DNA of 64,000 nucleotides from Phytophthora vignae f. sp. vignae (taxonomy: Eukaryota; Oomycota; Peronosporomycetes; Peronosporales; Peronosporaceae), in the NCBI GenBank assembly GCA_016169955.1, contig JABJUM010000008.1, positions 1,240,001 to 1,304,000 on the forward strand. Direction: 5' to 3'. The translations under genes and the position numbers were made by a program. The notes beneath the pieces were generated by a model. It saw nothing but the letters and a program-made list of their open reading frames with translations. It was not told where the DNA came from and made no database searches. This document shows, one piece after another, positions 29,527 to 39,100 of the stretch (position 1 is the stretch's first letter; each line of letters begins with the position of its first letter).

Positions 29527-30339
29527 TTACCGCAGCGGCGCCTGCCGCTGGGAGAACAGACGCGTCGCGTTGGACGAGAACTGGAACTTGCTCGGTGACG
29601 CCCTCGAGTAGAATCTGTTGGGTCCACTGGGCTGCGTCACGTGATCTCCACGTGTCGTGACAAACGCCAGCGACTTGCGCGCTGGGATCGCTGAAGCTCC
29701 GAACGTCGAGCCTGCTGCTGAGCTGGAGTAGTTGATGCCTCTAGCCGCCAAGGGCTCACCGAGTCTCGGCTTCCTCAGCACGAGCTCCTTCTCGGCGCTG
29801 CTCTCTCCTGCGCGTCCTCTCTTGATCGCCGCCTTGCGTGGTGTACGGATACGCGAAGGTCGTGCCAGCTGACTCAGCGTAGCAGTGGACGGTGCAGGCA
29901 GCGAGCTGGTGAAGGACGTCGAGGACATGGTGAGGCTGAAGTAGCTGGTGGGGGCTCCAGTCGTCTGCTGCTGCTGTGCTGACATTGTGGAGGCCGCAGC
30001 GGCGTCACCTGAGCCGAAGCGCCGGGTCTTGGGGACAGGGTGGCCCGCTGGCCGCGCCAGGTCGAACTCGGTGTTGATGAGCTCGTCGCAGCTGCCGAAC
30101 TCCTGGAAGAAGAGCTGCTCCGCGCTCAGCTGCGAGGCCTGTGCGATGCGCTGGCGCATCTTGGTGCGCGGCGTCTTGGCGGGTGTGGGAGGCGCCGCGG
30201 GCATCTCCAGCGCGCGCTTGGTGCGGCGACCGGCGCCGCCTGGTCCGAACGTCTTACGGATGCACGCGCGCGCCTGGCGCAGACGTTCCTCGCCGGCGGC
30301 GTTCATTGGGGACATCATAAAGAGCCCACCGTCCTGCAT
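29527..30339 (-). CDS. Unknown Ser/Ala/Pro-rich basic protein
   Basis: The frame encodes 270 residues from the ATG at 30337-30339. Upstream in-frame codons lie beyond an initiator-like CCATCACTT, so I prefer this Met. Residues 1-100 are basic and partly helical (AAGEERLRQARACIRKTF; TKMRQRIAQASQLSAEQLFF; then EFGSCDELINTEFDL). The remainder is Ser/Thr-rich with several basic patches (RIRTPRKAAIKRGR) and possible SP/TP phosphosites. There are no membrane segments and no known domain. The basic patches suggest a nuclear protein, but this is a guess. It is divergent from the 30653 gene, with 313 bp between starts. Confidence 0.65.
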   Translation of the reverse strand: MQDGGLFMMSPMNAAGEERLRQARACIRKTFGPGGAGRRTKRALEMPAAPPTPAKTPRTKMRQRIAQASQLSAEQLFFQEFGSCDELINTEFDLARPAGHPVPKTRRFGSGDAAAASTMSAQQQQTTGAPTSYFSLTMSSTSFTSSLPAPSTATLSQLARPSRIRTPRKAAIKRGRAGESSAEKELVLRKPRLGEPLAARGINYSSSAAGSTFGASAIPARKSLAFVTTRGDHVTQPSGPNRFYSRASPSKFQFSSNATRLFSQRQAPLR

Positions 30340-30412
30340 ACTCCACTTGATGGGGCTGCCTCGGTGATAAGATGAGAGAGAGAGAGACGATTGCCTTGAC
30401 GATGAGAATAGA

Positions 30413-30424
30413 GAAGTGATGGGG
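30413..30424 (-). promoter_or_regulatory. Initiator-like CCATCACTTC
   Basis: On the minus strand, CCCCATCACTTC lies about 75 bp before the ATG at 30339. It shares the CCATCACTY core with the GGACCATCACTC words upstream of three other genes in the window. A GA-repeat follows at about 30371-30388, within the leader. Confidence 0.4.
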
Positions 30425-30652
30425 CCAGAGGGTCGCCGCGAAATCTGCCTCTTCTCTTTCAAATTCAAACGTTTGAAAAGATGGTGTCGTATACACAGGT
30501 TTGAGGTGGTGCACATAAAAGCAAGTTGAAGTGGAAGGGTGAGACCTGGCGATTAATACCTTTTCTCCTCCTTCTCTGCAGTTGGAGATTCTCCTGCCCA
30601 GGTACAGCTCGTAGTTGGTGGCACATAGTGATACGGGACACTCTTGGCGGAG

Positions 30653-31444
30653 ATGAAGGCGGAGTCGGCGATCTCGGACCTGCTGATGAAGTGCGAGGAG
30701 CAGGGAGTGCAGCTGCCGGACGTAAGGACCTTCTCAACTTTGACACTCAAAAAGATAATACTGCTAACAAACTTCTGTTTCTGTTTCTAGAACCCGTGGC
30801 AGGCGCTTCGGGAGGCGATTACGGCGTTGCGAACTACCAAGCACCAAGGACTGGGGTATCTGCAGATCACAAAGGCTTTCGAGCAGCTTAAAGCCAAGTT
30901 CAACGCAGAGGCTGAGGCAGCCGAGGCCAAGCCAGCCGCATCCGAAGCTTCTCCTCGGTTGGTGCGTCGTCAGAAGCGGACGCTCATGCAGGACATGCCG
31001 AGCAAGCGTTCCCGACGCAACCTGATACCAGAGAGTGACAGCGATAGCGACGAAGAACCGAACAACCAGTCGGGGCTAGTCACCGCTATGAGTCCCGTGG
31101 CGAGCAGCAAGAAGACCAAGTACCAGAAGAAGAGCCGCCTGCAGGAGCAAGTGGAGGCGATGCCTGCTTCGCGAGACGAGAACCAGCCTCTGGTGGACCA
31201 GCTGCTGCAGTTGGGCGAGTACGAAATGCACCACGGACACTCGCAGCGCGGACTCTCGCGCTTCCGAGCGGCGAAGGAGATCCGCGACAGCAAGATGGTC
31301 ATCACTTCAGGAGCTCAAGCCAAGAAACTCGAGCGTGTGGGCACGGCGGTGGCCACGAAAGTTGACCAGCTACTGAACGAAGGGCTGGCTGCTGCCCTGA
31401 GCGAGTACGAGGGCGACGAAGAGGCCCTCCCAGTGGCCAAGTAA
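30653..31444 (+). CDS. Stand-alone DNA polymerase beta-type lyase (8-kDa) domain protein
   Basis: Two exons, 30653-30721 and 30791-31444 (intron 69 bp), give 240 residues. Residues 1-65 form a helical module (SDLLMKCEEQGVQLPD, NPWQALREAITAL) shared with the next gene. The middle is basic, then acidic (SDSDSDEE). Residues about 152-222 resemble the N-terminal 8-kDa helix-hairpin-helix domain of family X polymerases: LVDQLLQLGEYEMHHG, ITSGAQAKKLERVG, TAVATKVDQLLNEG. Lys213 in ATKVD aligns with the Schiff-base Lys72 of human polymerase beta, so 5'-dRP lyase activity is possible. No polymerase palm or fingers follow. It is likely a nuclear DNA-repair or DNA-binding factor (inference). The stop TAA lies in a donor-like context, so alternative splicing of the 3' end cannot be excluded. 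Confidence 0.75.
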
Positions 31445-31664
31445 GTGAGTTGACAGTGAGACGTCCCATGCATTTTGCAGACGAATGAAGCACATGTAGT
31501 AGCGTAAGCCTAAAAGGAGGTGAAGGCATGAATATGAAAGGCAATGGCCTTGTGCCAAAGTACTTACAGTTGGAGTTCTCAAGAGAGAAAAAATGCCCTC
31601 GTCCCAGTATTTCCTTGTCTGGAATACAAAACATCCGCGGACCACGAGAGCCTCGACCAAGACG

Positions 31665-32541
31665 ATGAATCGCCGCCAAGCCCAGCGCTCGCTCGCTGAT
31701 CTAATCTCCAAGTGCGAGGCTGCGCACATCCAGCTGCCAGAGGTTCGATTCATTGTTGTGAATAGCTTGTAACGATGCGTTCACCCAACGTAGATACCAT
31801 CTATTCGTTGCTTGTGGTACCAAAGGATCCCTTGGAAGCCCGTGCCGAAGCCGTGGAGGCGATCGCCCACTCTTTGAAAGACGGCAAGGTAATAAACCGT
31901 GCTGTTCTCCAATCCACGTAAGTCACTTGAACACTTACTCGCAATCTCCCGGTTGTGTGTTTTAGGCGAACTTGAGCGACGCGCAGGAGGAACTGCAGCA
32001 GAAGTACGGTCTGGAGCTCGTGTGGAAGCAGCACATGGAGAATGAAGAAGCCAAGCGACAGCGCCGACGACAGCAGTCCCAAAAGAAGAAAGCGCCCACC
32101 CGTGCAAAGGACCCCAGGGTTTCGAAGAGCATTGGGGCTGTCGCGGAGTCACCGCCAGTGGGCGATCCGATGCCACTAGGAGACGATGAAGAACTTCAAC
32201 AGAATGCCAAGGTCCCTAAGCCGAGCACTGCTAGGATGGGCGTGATGACTCCGTCCAAGCGTCCGATTGCCGCCCCTGAGGGAGATGGCGGGGTGAAAAT
32301 CGCGAAGAAGGCGAAAAGCGCGCGGGGACTTATCGTGTCTGGGGGTTCCAGCGACACGGAGGAGAAACCACCCGCGAGCGGGAAAAAGGCTGCAGCCGGC
32401 CTGGGGACTATCATCGGGGATGGCAACAGCTCTGGAAGCCCCGATCAAGGGATAGTTGACATGTTGGACCTCGAGGATCTGGACGACCCTGATGGCAGCA
32501 GTGGCAGTGCCATGAGCAGCGACGAAGAGTTTGACCTTTGA
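31665..32541 (+). CDS. Tandem paralogue sharing N-terminal module; acidic tail
   Basis: Three exons, 31665-31742, 31826-31888 and 31966-32541, join in phase 0 to 238 residues. The start MNRRQAQRSLADLISKCEAA, then HIQLPE, parallels the neighbouring gene's SDLLMKCEEQGVQLPD. The first intron falls at exactly the same point after the LPD/LPE residue. DPLEARAEAVEAIAHSLKDG parallels NPWQALREAITALRTTK. The middle is very basic (KRQRRRQQSQKKK), and the tail is acidic (LDLEDLDDPDG, SDEEFDL). The lyase-like domain of the neighbour is absent. It sits 220 bp downstream of it on the same strand, so local duplication is likely. The function is unknown; the composition suggests a chromatin or nucleic-acid protein. 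Confidence 0.7.
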
Positions 32542-32755
32542 GCTCTGCTCCCGACGGGACGAACGGTTAACCAGGGACACTACCCGGGAATAGTGCCGTC
32601 TTCGACTTCGCCGGATTCAACTGACGAGGTGGCTGATCGAGCGACAAGTTGACGGCGGAAACCTGCGTGAATCTCCTCCATCTATACGAATTCAGATCAA
32701 TGCATTAGTGTTTTGTTTTTTTTGTTTTTGCAATAGCATAAGCGCGAAGCAAAAC

Positions 32756-35700
32756 TCATTTGAAACGTACCATTGTCGGGAGCTCCCCGGATTCGACTGA
32801 GTTGTGCAGACTGATCTCATCATCGGGGCTCTTCATTGTACCCCGAGTTGCGTTCTTCCGTTTGACGTAGTTCCTCTTGGATTCGCCGTAAATTTCTCCA
32901 TCACTGAGCTCTTTCGCTTCATCTCGCGAAATCTCACCCTCCGACAGCTCAGCACTACACAGGGAGTCTGGGACACTACTTCCAGAGACCGATAAGGTTC
33001 TCCGGTGTCGGCGAGGGCGTTGACGTCTGGGGGCCGATCTTGTGTAGTGTTGGAGGTGATCAATTTCTTGGTACATGTCATGTAGATGGTGATTGTCATA
33101 GGTCGAACTGAGTGCGCTGCTGCTTGTCGAAATACTTCCTCGGACCAGAAATTCATGACTGCTTACATTGCTCACAGATTCGGCAACGTCTAGGAATTTT
33201 TCCGTGAGAGGCACTGGCTCGGTGGTCGGTAAAGGCAAAAATCCGTGTTCTTCTTGACTGTGCGGGTGGCTTTGGTCGGTGATATCGCTTCTGGACGCAA
33301 CACTTTCAAGGTCTACTTCGGATGAGAGCAAAGGTGTCTTCATCGGGGGGTCCATGCGTACAGCACTAATGTCGCAGTTTCGGTTGGCCACATTTGGCTC
33401 CCGAAATCTAGTCACTGCTTCATCATCACTGGGGCTGTCCAACATGGCTCGGTGCGTTCGCCTTTGCTGACGTAATTGCTGCAATATCTGGATGGAGGTT
33501 ACAGCGCGAAACAATTCGTGCGAGTTACCGCTGGGATTAAAAGAAGTTCCGATTGCTCTTGCAAGCTGGGTTTGTGTGAGATTTGATCTTGACATCGTAG
33601 CCGTCGAGCTCACGGCATCTTCTCCTTGGTTTTTCTCAGGAACAATCTCACTTGCCGGTTCGAGGATTGTAGTAGGCTCTCCCTGATCATTGTCGCCCGA
33701 AGCTTGAACAGCTTTTTCAGAGAGAATGGCGACTCTGGAAACCTCGAGCTCGCTAGTATCTGTCGCTTCGTCAATCCGACTCACGGTTTGATCTTCTGGG
33801 ATATCTGTGCGAGGGTGCTCAATATTCGAGTCTTCTATAGCCCCGATCGACGCGTGATGAAGGCTGGCTTGCTTGTCTTTCCAAATTCGCTCCACTAAGC
33901 CACTTACTTGCTCTTCCGTAAGAACGTCAACCCAATTCACCAAATCTTCCGAGCTAGAGCCAACAGCTACTGAGCTGGATTCGAAGTCTCCTTGGACCAT
34001 TTGCTCATTGTAGTATGCAGCAGCTCTTCTCAACCCAGTGACATCTTCTTCGTCGTGCTGGTTAAATGGCCCAATATTTCTGAGTCGCTCTCGAATCAAC
34101 TCTTGGATGATCTCTTTGACAGTTTGATCATCGACTGATCCCTTTCCGACAAGTGACTCCAAGTTCTTGCGTACGACAGAAGCTGCAGCTTCATTTGCTG
34201 CCTCGTTAGTAGTCTCTGATAGCATTCTACTAACTAAGAGATCCGGGATTTCTCTAATCACTCTTTCCTCGAGTACATTAGGTTCATGGTCAGCATCAGG
34301 CATTTCATACACTCGAACCTCTTGCTCTCTTGGTAGGGGGGTATGGGCACGAGTTGAAGTTTTCGCCCTCGGGGAAACCGTTCTTCGTGAATATATTGGC
34401 ATCGACGTCGACGGTGCAGGTAATGGTAGAGCGTTGGCCTGATCATCTTTCCTTGCGTTTCGCACTGGTGAACCGCGGTGTTGCAACTTTTTCTGTTGCT
34501 GCTGGTCATACGCAGCGGTGACGAAAGCGACGAACTCTTTGTAGTTGATCACTTCTTTCATCGGCAAGTGCTGCGAATTTCGGCTTCGCACTGCTTGTCC
34601 TTCCGCTGGAGAGTGAATATGGCGAAAGAATAAAATGATCTTCGCTGTTGAAACGGAAATCTGCAAGCGGTGCAGTGCCATGCAAGTCTCGATTCGATTC
34701 ACGTGGCCGTCTTTGTCTGTATCCAAGCCACTAAAAAGTCGTCGAAGCACGTCTGCGTTTAATCTTGTGTTTGATCTCGAGCCTAGGCCATCAGCGGAGA
34801 TTATCGGCCGTGCACCAAATGAAGCCACCGATGGCATCGTCCGAAAATCCGACAAGACTTGCCTGCCTATTGACGACGATGGCCGATCTTCTGTTTGTGG
34901 CTTTCTACGTCGGGGACTTGAATCGTCAATCACTGATGCGACATAAACATCATTAGCTTGGTCACCATTATCCAGCACTTCTGTCCGCCCATTAAGCACA
35001 AAATTCTCCTCTGGGATGCTTGAAGCTTGCGGAGTAGTGTCATGTTCAGCGTCAACAGGTTGGCTTGGTACTACTTCAGTTTTCGACTTCGAGTCAAGGG
35101 CATCCACATGTTCATCGGCATCAATATCCTCCTCCTCCTTCAATTCATCCGCATGCTGATCATCCATCAGCTTGGTGCTCGACGGTTGCGTTGTGTCAGG
35201 GTCATTCCAAAGTGCCTCCTTCTTTGTCACACCACTCCATCCAGGCAATGCTGTGGCTCCTGCATTTGGCACCACATTCTCCTGATCCTCTATATCCCCC
35301 CGTTCGATAGGTAGTGGACTCGTCGCCACACTTTTCATATGTTTCTTCTCATCACCGCTAGTGCCCGTAATAAGCCTCGGCTTCACCCACGCCTTCTGCA
35401 CCTCCTTGTAACTCGAGTATCTTCTCCGTGTCCTCGTCGTCTTCACGCCAGTTGTCCTCTCCCCAGAATCCTCTTCGCGTCTCCCCTCCACCACATCCTG
35501 AGCATTTCGTCGACCAATCGCCCCCTTGCCCTCCTTAGCCCGCTGTCGATGCAGTGAAGGCTGAGACGGCATCTCTTCTTTCCTCTTCTGGTTCCAGAAC
35601 CTCTGCGCCGGCGGATACTGCTGCAGCTCTCGGTCGACCCGAGCGATGCGCCTCGCCACCTCCCACTCCACGCGGCGCTTGTACCGCCGACTGACCTGCA

Positions 35701-35923
35701 GGCCCGCCTGCCCCTCCAGAGCCAAGAGCATTTGATCCGCTTCGCCCGCCGCCGACTGTTCCGGTTGCAGCCCAGCGCGCCGCCGTCGAGGGGCAGCGCT
35801 CGTCATCACCAGCGCGTTGTCCGTCCAGAGCAGCGGCAGGCTGCCCCGCAGACGCGCCTGCAGCGCGCGGTTGCGCGCGCTCACATCGCTCAACAGCGCG
35901 TAGTTGGCGTCGAGGCTTCCCAT
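32756..35923 (-). CDS. Large EF-hand protein with acidic repeat tail
   Basis: A single exon encodes 1055 residues from the ATG at 35921-35923. It is mostly hydrophilic and low-complexity. One clear EF-hand loop is at about residues 395-406 (DTDKDGHVNRIE, with Asp/Asp/Asp/Glu at the calcium positions), flanked by helices. A second, incomplete EF-like segment follows at about 455 (INYKEFVAFV). A conserved-looking helical block spans about 540-640 (ERVIREIPDLLVSRMLSE, EIIQELIRERLRNIG). The C-terminus has repeats of SEGEI, SDGEI and SGEL. The overall pattern (helices with acidic S-x-GE repeats) is reminiscent of basal-body proteins, but I cannot name a family. The gene lies 197 bp downstream of MDN1 on the same strand. 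Confidence 0.7.
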   Translation of the reverse strand: MGSLDANYALLSDVSARNRALQARLRGSLPLLWTDNALVMTSAAPRRRRAGLQPEQSAAGEADQMLLALEGQAGLQVSRRYKRRVEWEVARRIARVDRELQQYPPAQRFWNQKRKEEMPSQPSLHRQRAKEGKGAIGRRNAQDVVEGRREEDSGERTTGVKTTRTRRRYSSYKEVQKAWVKPRLITGTSGDEKKHMKSVATSPLPIERGDIEDQENVVPNAGATALPGWSGVTKKEALWNDPDTTQPSSTKLMDDQHADELKEEEDIDADEHVDALDSKSKTEVVPSQPVDAEHDTTPQASSIPEENFVLNGRTEVLDNGDQANDVYVASVIDDSSPRRRKPQTEDRPSSSIGRQVLSDFRTMPSVASFGARPIISADGLGSRSNTRLNADVLRRLFSGLDTDKDGHVNRIETCMALHRLQISVSTAKIILFFRHIHSPAEGQAVRSRNSQHLPMKEVINYKEFVAFVTAAYDQQQQKKLQHRGSPVRNARKDDQANALPLPAPSTSMPIYSRRTVSPRAKTSTRAHTPLPREQEVRVYEMPDADHEPNVLEERVIREIPDLLVSRMLSETTNEAANEAAASVVRKNLESLVGKGSVDDQTVKEIIQELIRERLRNIGPFNQHDEEDVTGLRRAAAYYNEQMVQGDFESSSVAVGSSSEDLVNWVDVLTEEQVSGLVERIWKDKQASLHHASIGAIEDSNIEHPRTDIPEDQTVSRIDEATDTSELEVSRVAILSEKAVQASGDNDQGEPTTILEPASEIVPEKNQGEDAVSSTATMSRSNLTQTQLARAIGTSFNPSGNSHELFRAVTSIQILQQLRQQRRTHRAMLDSPSDDEAVTRFREPNVANRNCDISAVRMDPPMKTPLLSSEVDLESVASRSDITDQSHPHSQEEHGFLPLPTTEPVPLTEKFLDVAESVSNVSSHEFLVRGSISTSSSALSSTYDNHHLHDMYQEIDHLQHYTRSAPRRQRPRRHRRTLSVSGSSVPDSLCSAELSEGEISRDEAKELSDGEIYGESKRNYVKRKNATRGTMKSPDDEISLHNSVESGELPTMVRFK

Positions 35924-36120
35924 CCGTCGGTGTCGCTAGAAGATCGCACCACTTCAACTCCATGTGGTGCACATCAGACTCAAAACTCAAATTGTAGAGT
36001 GCAAGTGCAACCTTGGTCAAGAGGTATTATAGTTTTCATGTGCAATCTATTCAGTCATTTATCCATCTATCTATCCATGCAATGTTCAAGAAATATACAC
36101 AGTCGGTCGCTTCATGCAGC

Positions 36121-39100
36121 TCAGCTCTTGGCCTGCAGCATCTCGAACCACTGGCGCAGCGAGTCCGACAGGATCTCCGGCAGCATGGCCGACGTCGGGA
36201 GCAGCACGTAGTACGGGAACGGGTAGTTCTCCAGATACGGCACCATGCGCACCTTGCCCTTCTCGAACGTCACGCTCTGCGTGTCCAGGATGGAGGTCTG
36301 CTGCTGGTTGCTGCTGCCCTCGGTCTCGGCGGCGCCCTGGTCCACAATAAGCAGCACGATGAGCTGCTGGCGCTCGAGCGCCGTCTCGATCTGCTTGCGG
36401 ATCCGCACCCGGCCGTCTGAGTCGAAGCGGCCGTCGGAGATCAGGAACACGATCTGCGTGAACTCGACGGTGCTGCTTGAAGCGGCAGACGATTGCTTGG
36501 CTGTCTCCAGCAACTGCAAGATCGTGTCCAGCGTCTGGACCATGTTGGTCTTCTTCTGCTGGAAGCCGAAGCGGCCAATGAGGCGACTGCCAGCGTCGTC
36601 CGTGAACGGCGTGTCGAACGCGTGCAGCAGCTCCAGTTCCTGGCCGAACTTGACCACAGAGAGCTCTCCGACCTCGAGCTGAGTCATACCCTTGCACAAC
36701 GTCGCCAGCGCCTCCAGTGCCAAACGGCCTGCGTGGTTGTCGGCCATCGACTCGGAATCGTCAATCGCCAACATCACTTGGTACTGCCTCTTGGACGGAC
36801 GCGTACGACGCAGCCAGATCTTGTCCTTGCGGAACTGACTGGCAATGTACGGGATCACCTTGCGCATGTTGATGCGCTTGCCCGTGCGGAAGTCACCCTC
36901 GAGCTTGGCTCGCAGCATTGGCTCCAGCACCAGTCGGAGCTGCTCACACAAACGCTGGGACGCTCCAGCAGTAAGAGCAGTGTACTTGGCCCACAGGTCA
37001 GCGCCGCGCTCCTGCTCCGCTTGAGACGACCAGTTCGCAATGAAAGAGTCCAGCTCGTCACGCAAGGCAGCAACCTCGTCCGGGGTCAGGAGCTTCACCG
37101 CTTTAGCCTCCGCTTCGTCGCCTTCGTCCTGATCCTGCATGCTGTTGGTCAAGTCCAAGTCACGCAACCTTGACGGAAGCGCGTGATCCGCCTCCTCGTC
37201 CAGAAGCTCATGCTCGCCGCCTTCAGTGGCGTTCTCGGGCTTCATCTCCTGCTCGTTCAGGTTTTGCTCTTCCTTCTTGGCGCTGTCATCATCCGTAGCT
37301 GATTCAGGCTTAGGTTCTTGCTTCACGGGCTTGGGCGTATCCTTCTGCTCCTGCTCCTCCGTGGATTTCTCCTGCTTCTCTTCCTCTTCCTCGTCCACTT
37401 CCATGGCAGTAGCTCCGTTTCCAGCGTTCGTGTCTTCCTCTTCCTTCTTCTCGACGTCGTTGTCCTCCTCTTCCTCGGTTCGAGGTTGATTCATGACCTG
37501 GTTTTCGTCAGCAGCAGCCAGCGCATGCTCCGCATCTTCCATTTCCTCGTCATCGTCCACAAACTCCGCCGTCGTCATCTCCGCAGCCTTCTCCTGCTTC
37601 TCAGCGTTTTTGTTGTCCTGCTCCTTCTCTTCCTCGGAGCGATCCACCATCTCCACACGCTTCTTCCAGTGCTCTTGGGCCTCCTGCGCATTCCGGTACG
37701 GGTTTGGCTCGCGACGATCGCGACGCTTCTCGCGAGGCTGCTCCTGGTCCGGGTTGCTCTCAACCTGCGACTGTGGCTTCCACTCTTGCTTCGCATCCTG
37801 GTCGTTGCTGCTGCTCTGCTTTTGAGCTCGGCTGTTACTGCTGTCGTCGTTGCTCTGCTCCTGCTGCTCCTGGGCATCAGCGTCCTCCATCTCCTGGTCC
37901 TCAGCTTCCTGCTCATCAGCTTCCAACTCATCCTGGCCATCCTTCGACTGAGTACCGGCCACCGTTGACGCCGCCTGCTCTTCTTCATCGGCGTTTTCAG
38001 GAGCCTCGGGCTGCTCAGCATCTTCCTCTTCCTTCTCTTCGGCCTGCTCAGGCTCGTCCTCAAGGCCGCCACCGCCAAGCTGAACAGCGTTATCCAGCTG
38101 ATCCTCTTCCTTCTCCTCCTCAGCGTCCTCGTCTTCGTCAGCACCGGCAGTTTCGTCTCCTTCGGCATCCTCAGCTGTCTCATCGTCGGGATCATCAAGC
38201 TTTTCCATGTTTTCATCATCCGGGTTGTCCCCTTCAGCGTCACCATCGTCATCTCCATCATCACCGTCGTTGTCAAGCTGCATATCTTCGGGAAGTTCGT
38301 CGCCGTGCTCCTCCTCGGCCTCGTCCTCTCCGTGGCCCTCCTCTCGTTCGGTCGGGTCGACGTCGTGGTGGTCTTCGTACTTGTCCTCGAAGTCGTCGTT
38401 GACCTCCTCCATCTTCTCATCATCGTCTCCGTCTTCACCGTCCTCGCCGCTCTCTTCGTCATTGGCACCCTTGTCGTCCGACTGATCCAACTGCGGCTTC
38501 TGTTTGTCGTCCTCCTTCTTGTTCGAGTCGTTCTTCTCTTCCTCGTCACCGTCCTTGCCGCGCACTTCATCCTCTAGCGCTTCGCCCTCGACCTTGGAGT
38601 CCTCCTCAAACTTTTCCTTCTCCTTGTCGATGTTGTCTTCATCGTCGTCCGAGTCTTCGCCCCACATCTTCTCGTCCACGACATTTTCATCGTCTTGGTC
38701 GAACTCGCCCATTTCACGGTCCAGCTCCTCCTCGTCATCCTCATTTTCATCCTGTTCATCCTTCTCGTCATCAGGCACATCCTGCATGGTACCTTCAAAG
38801 TCGTTCTGCATTTCAAGTCCCGTGTCTTCAGGTTTCTGGTCAGCCGGTGGCTCGGGCTCTTCCTGTTGATCACCTTGGAGGCCAAGAAGTTGCTCCTCAT
38901 CCTCGATCTCGTTGCTCACGTCCTTCTTTCCTTCACCTTCGCCCATACCAGTGCCTTCCACGTCGTCCTGGAACTGCATCTTGCCCGCGTCTCCATCGCC
39001 CTCTTCGTCGTTCTTCTCCTCATCGGTGCGACAGAAGCCGTGCTGGAACAGGTTTCGGAAAATGCGCACCAGCACAAAGTCCAGCTTCATGACACTTTTG

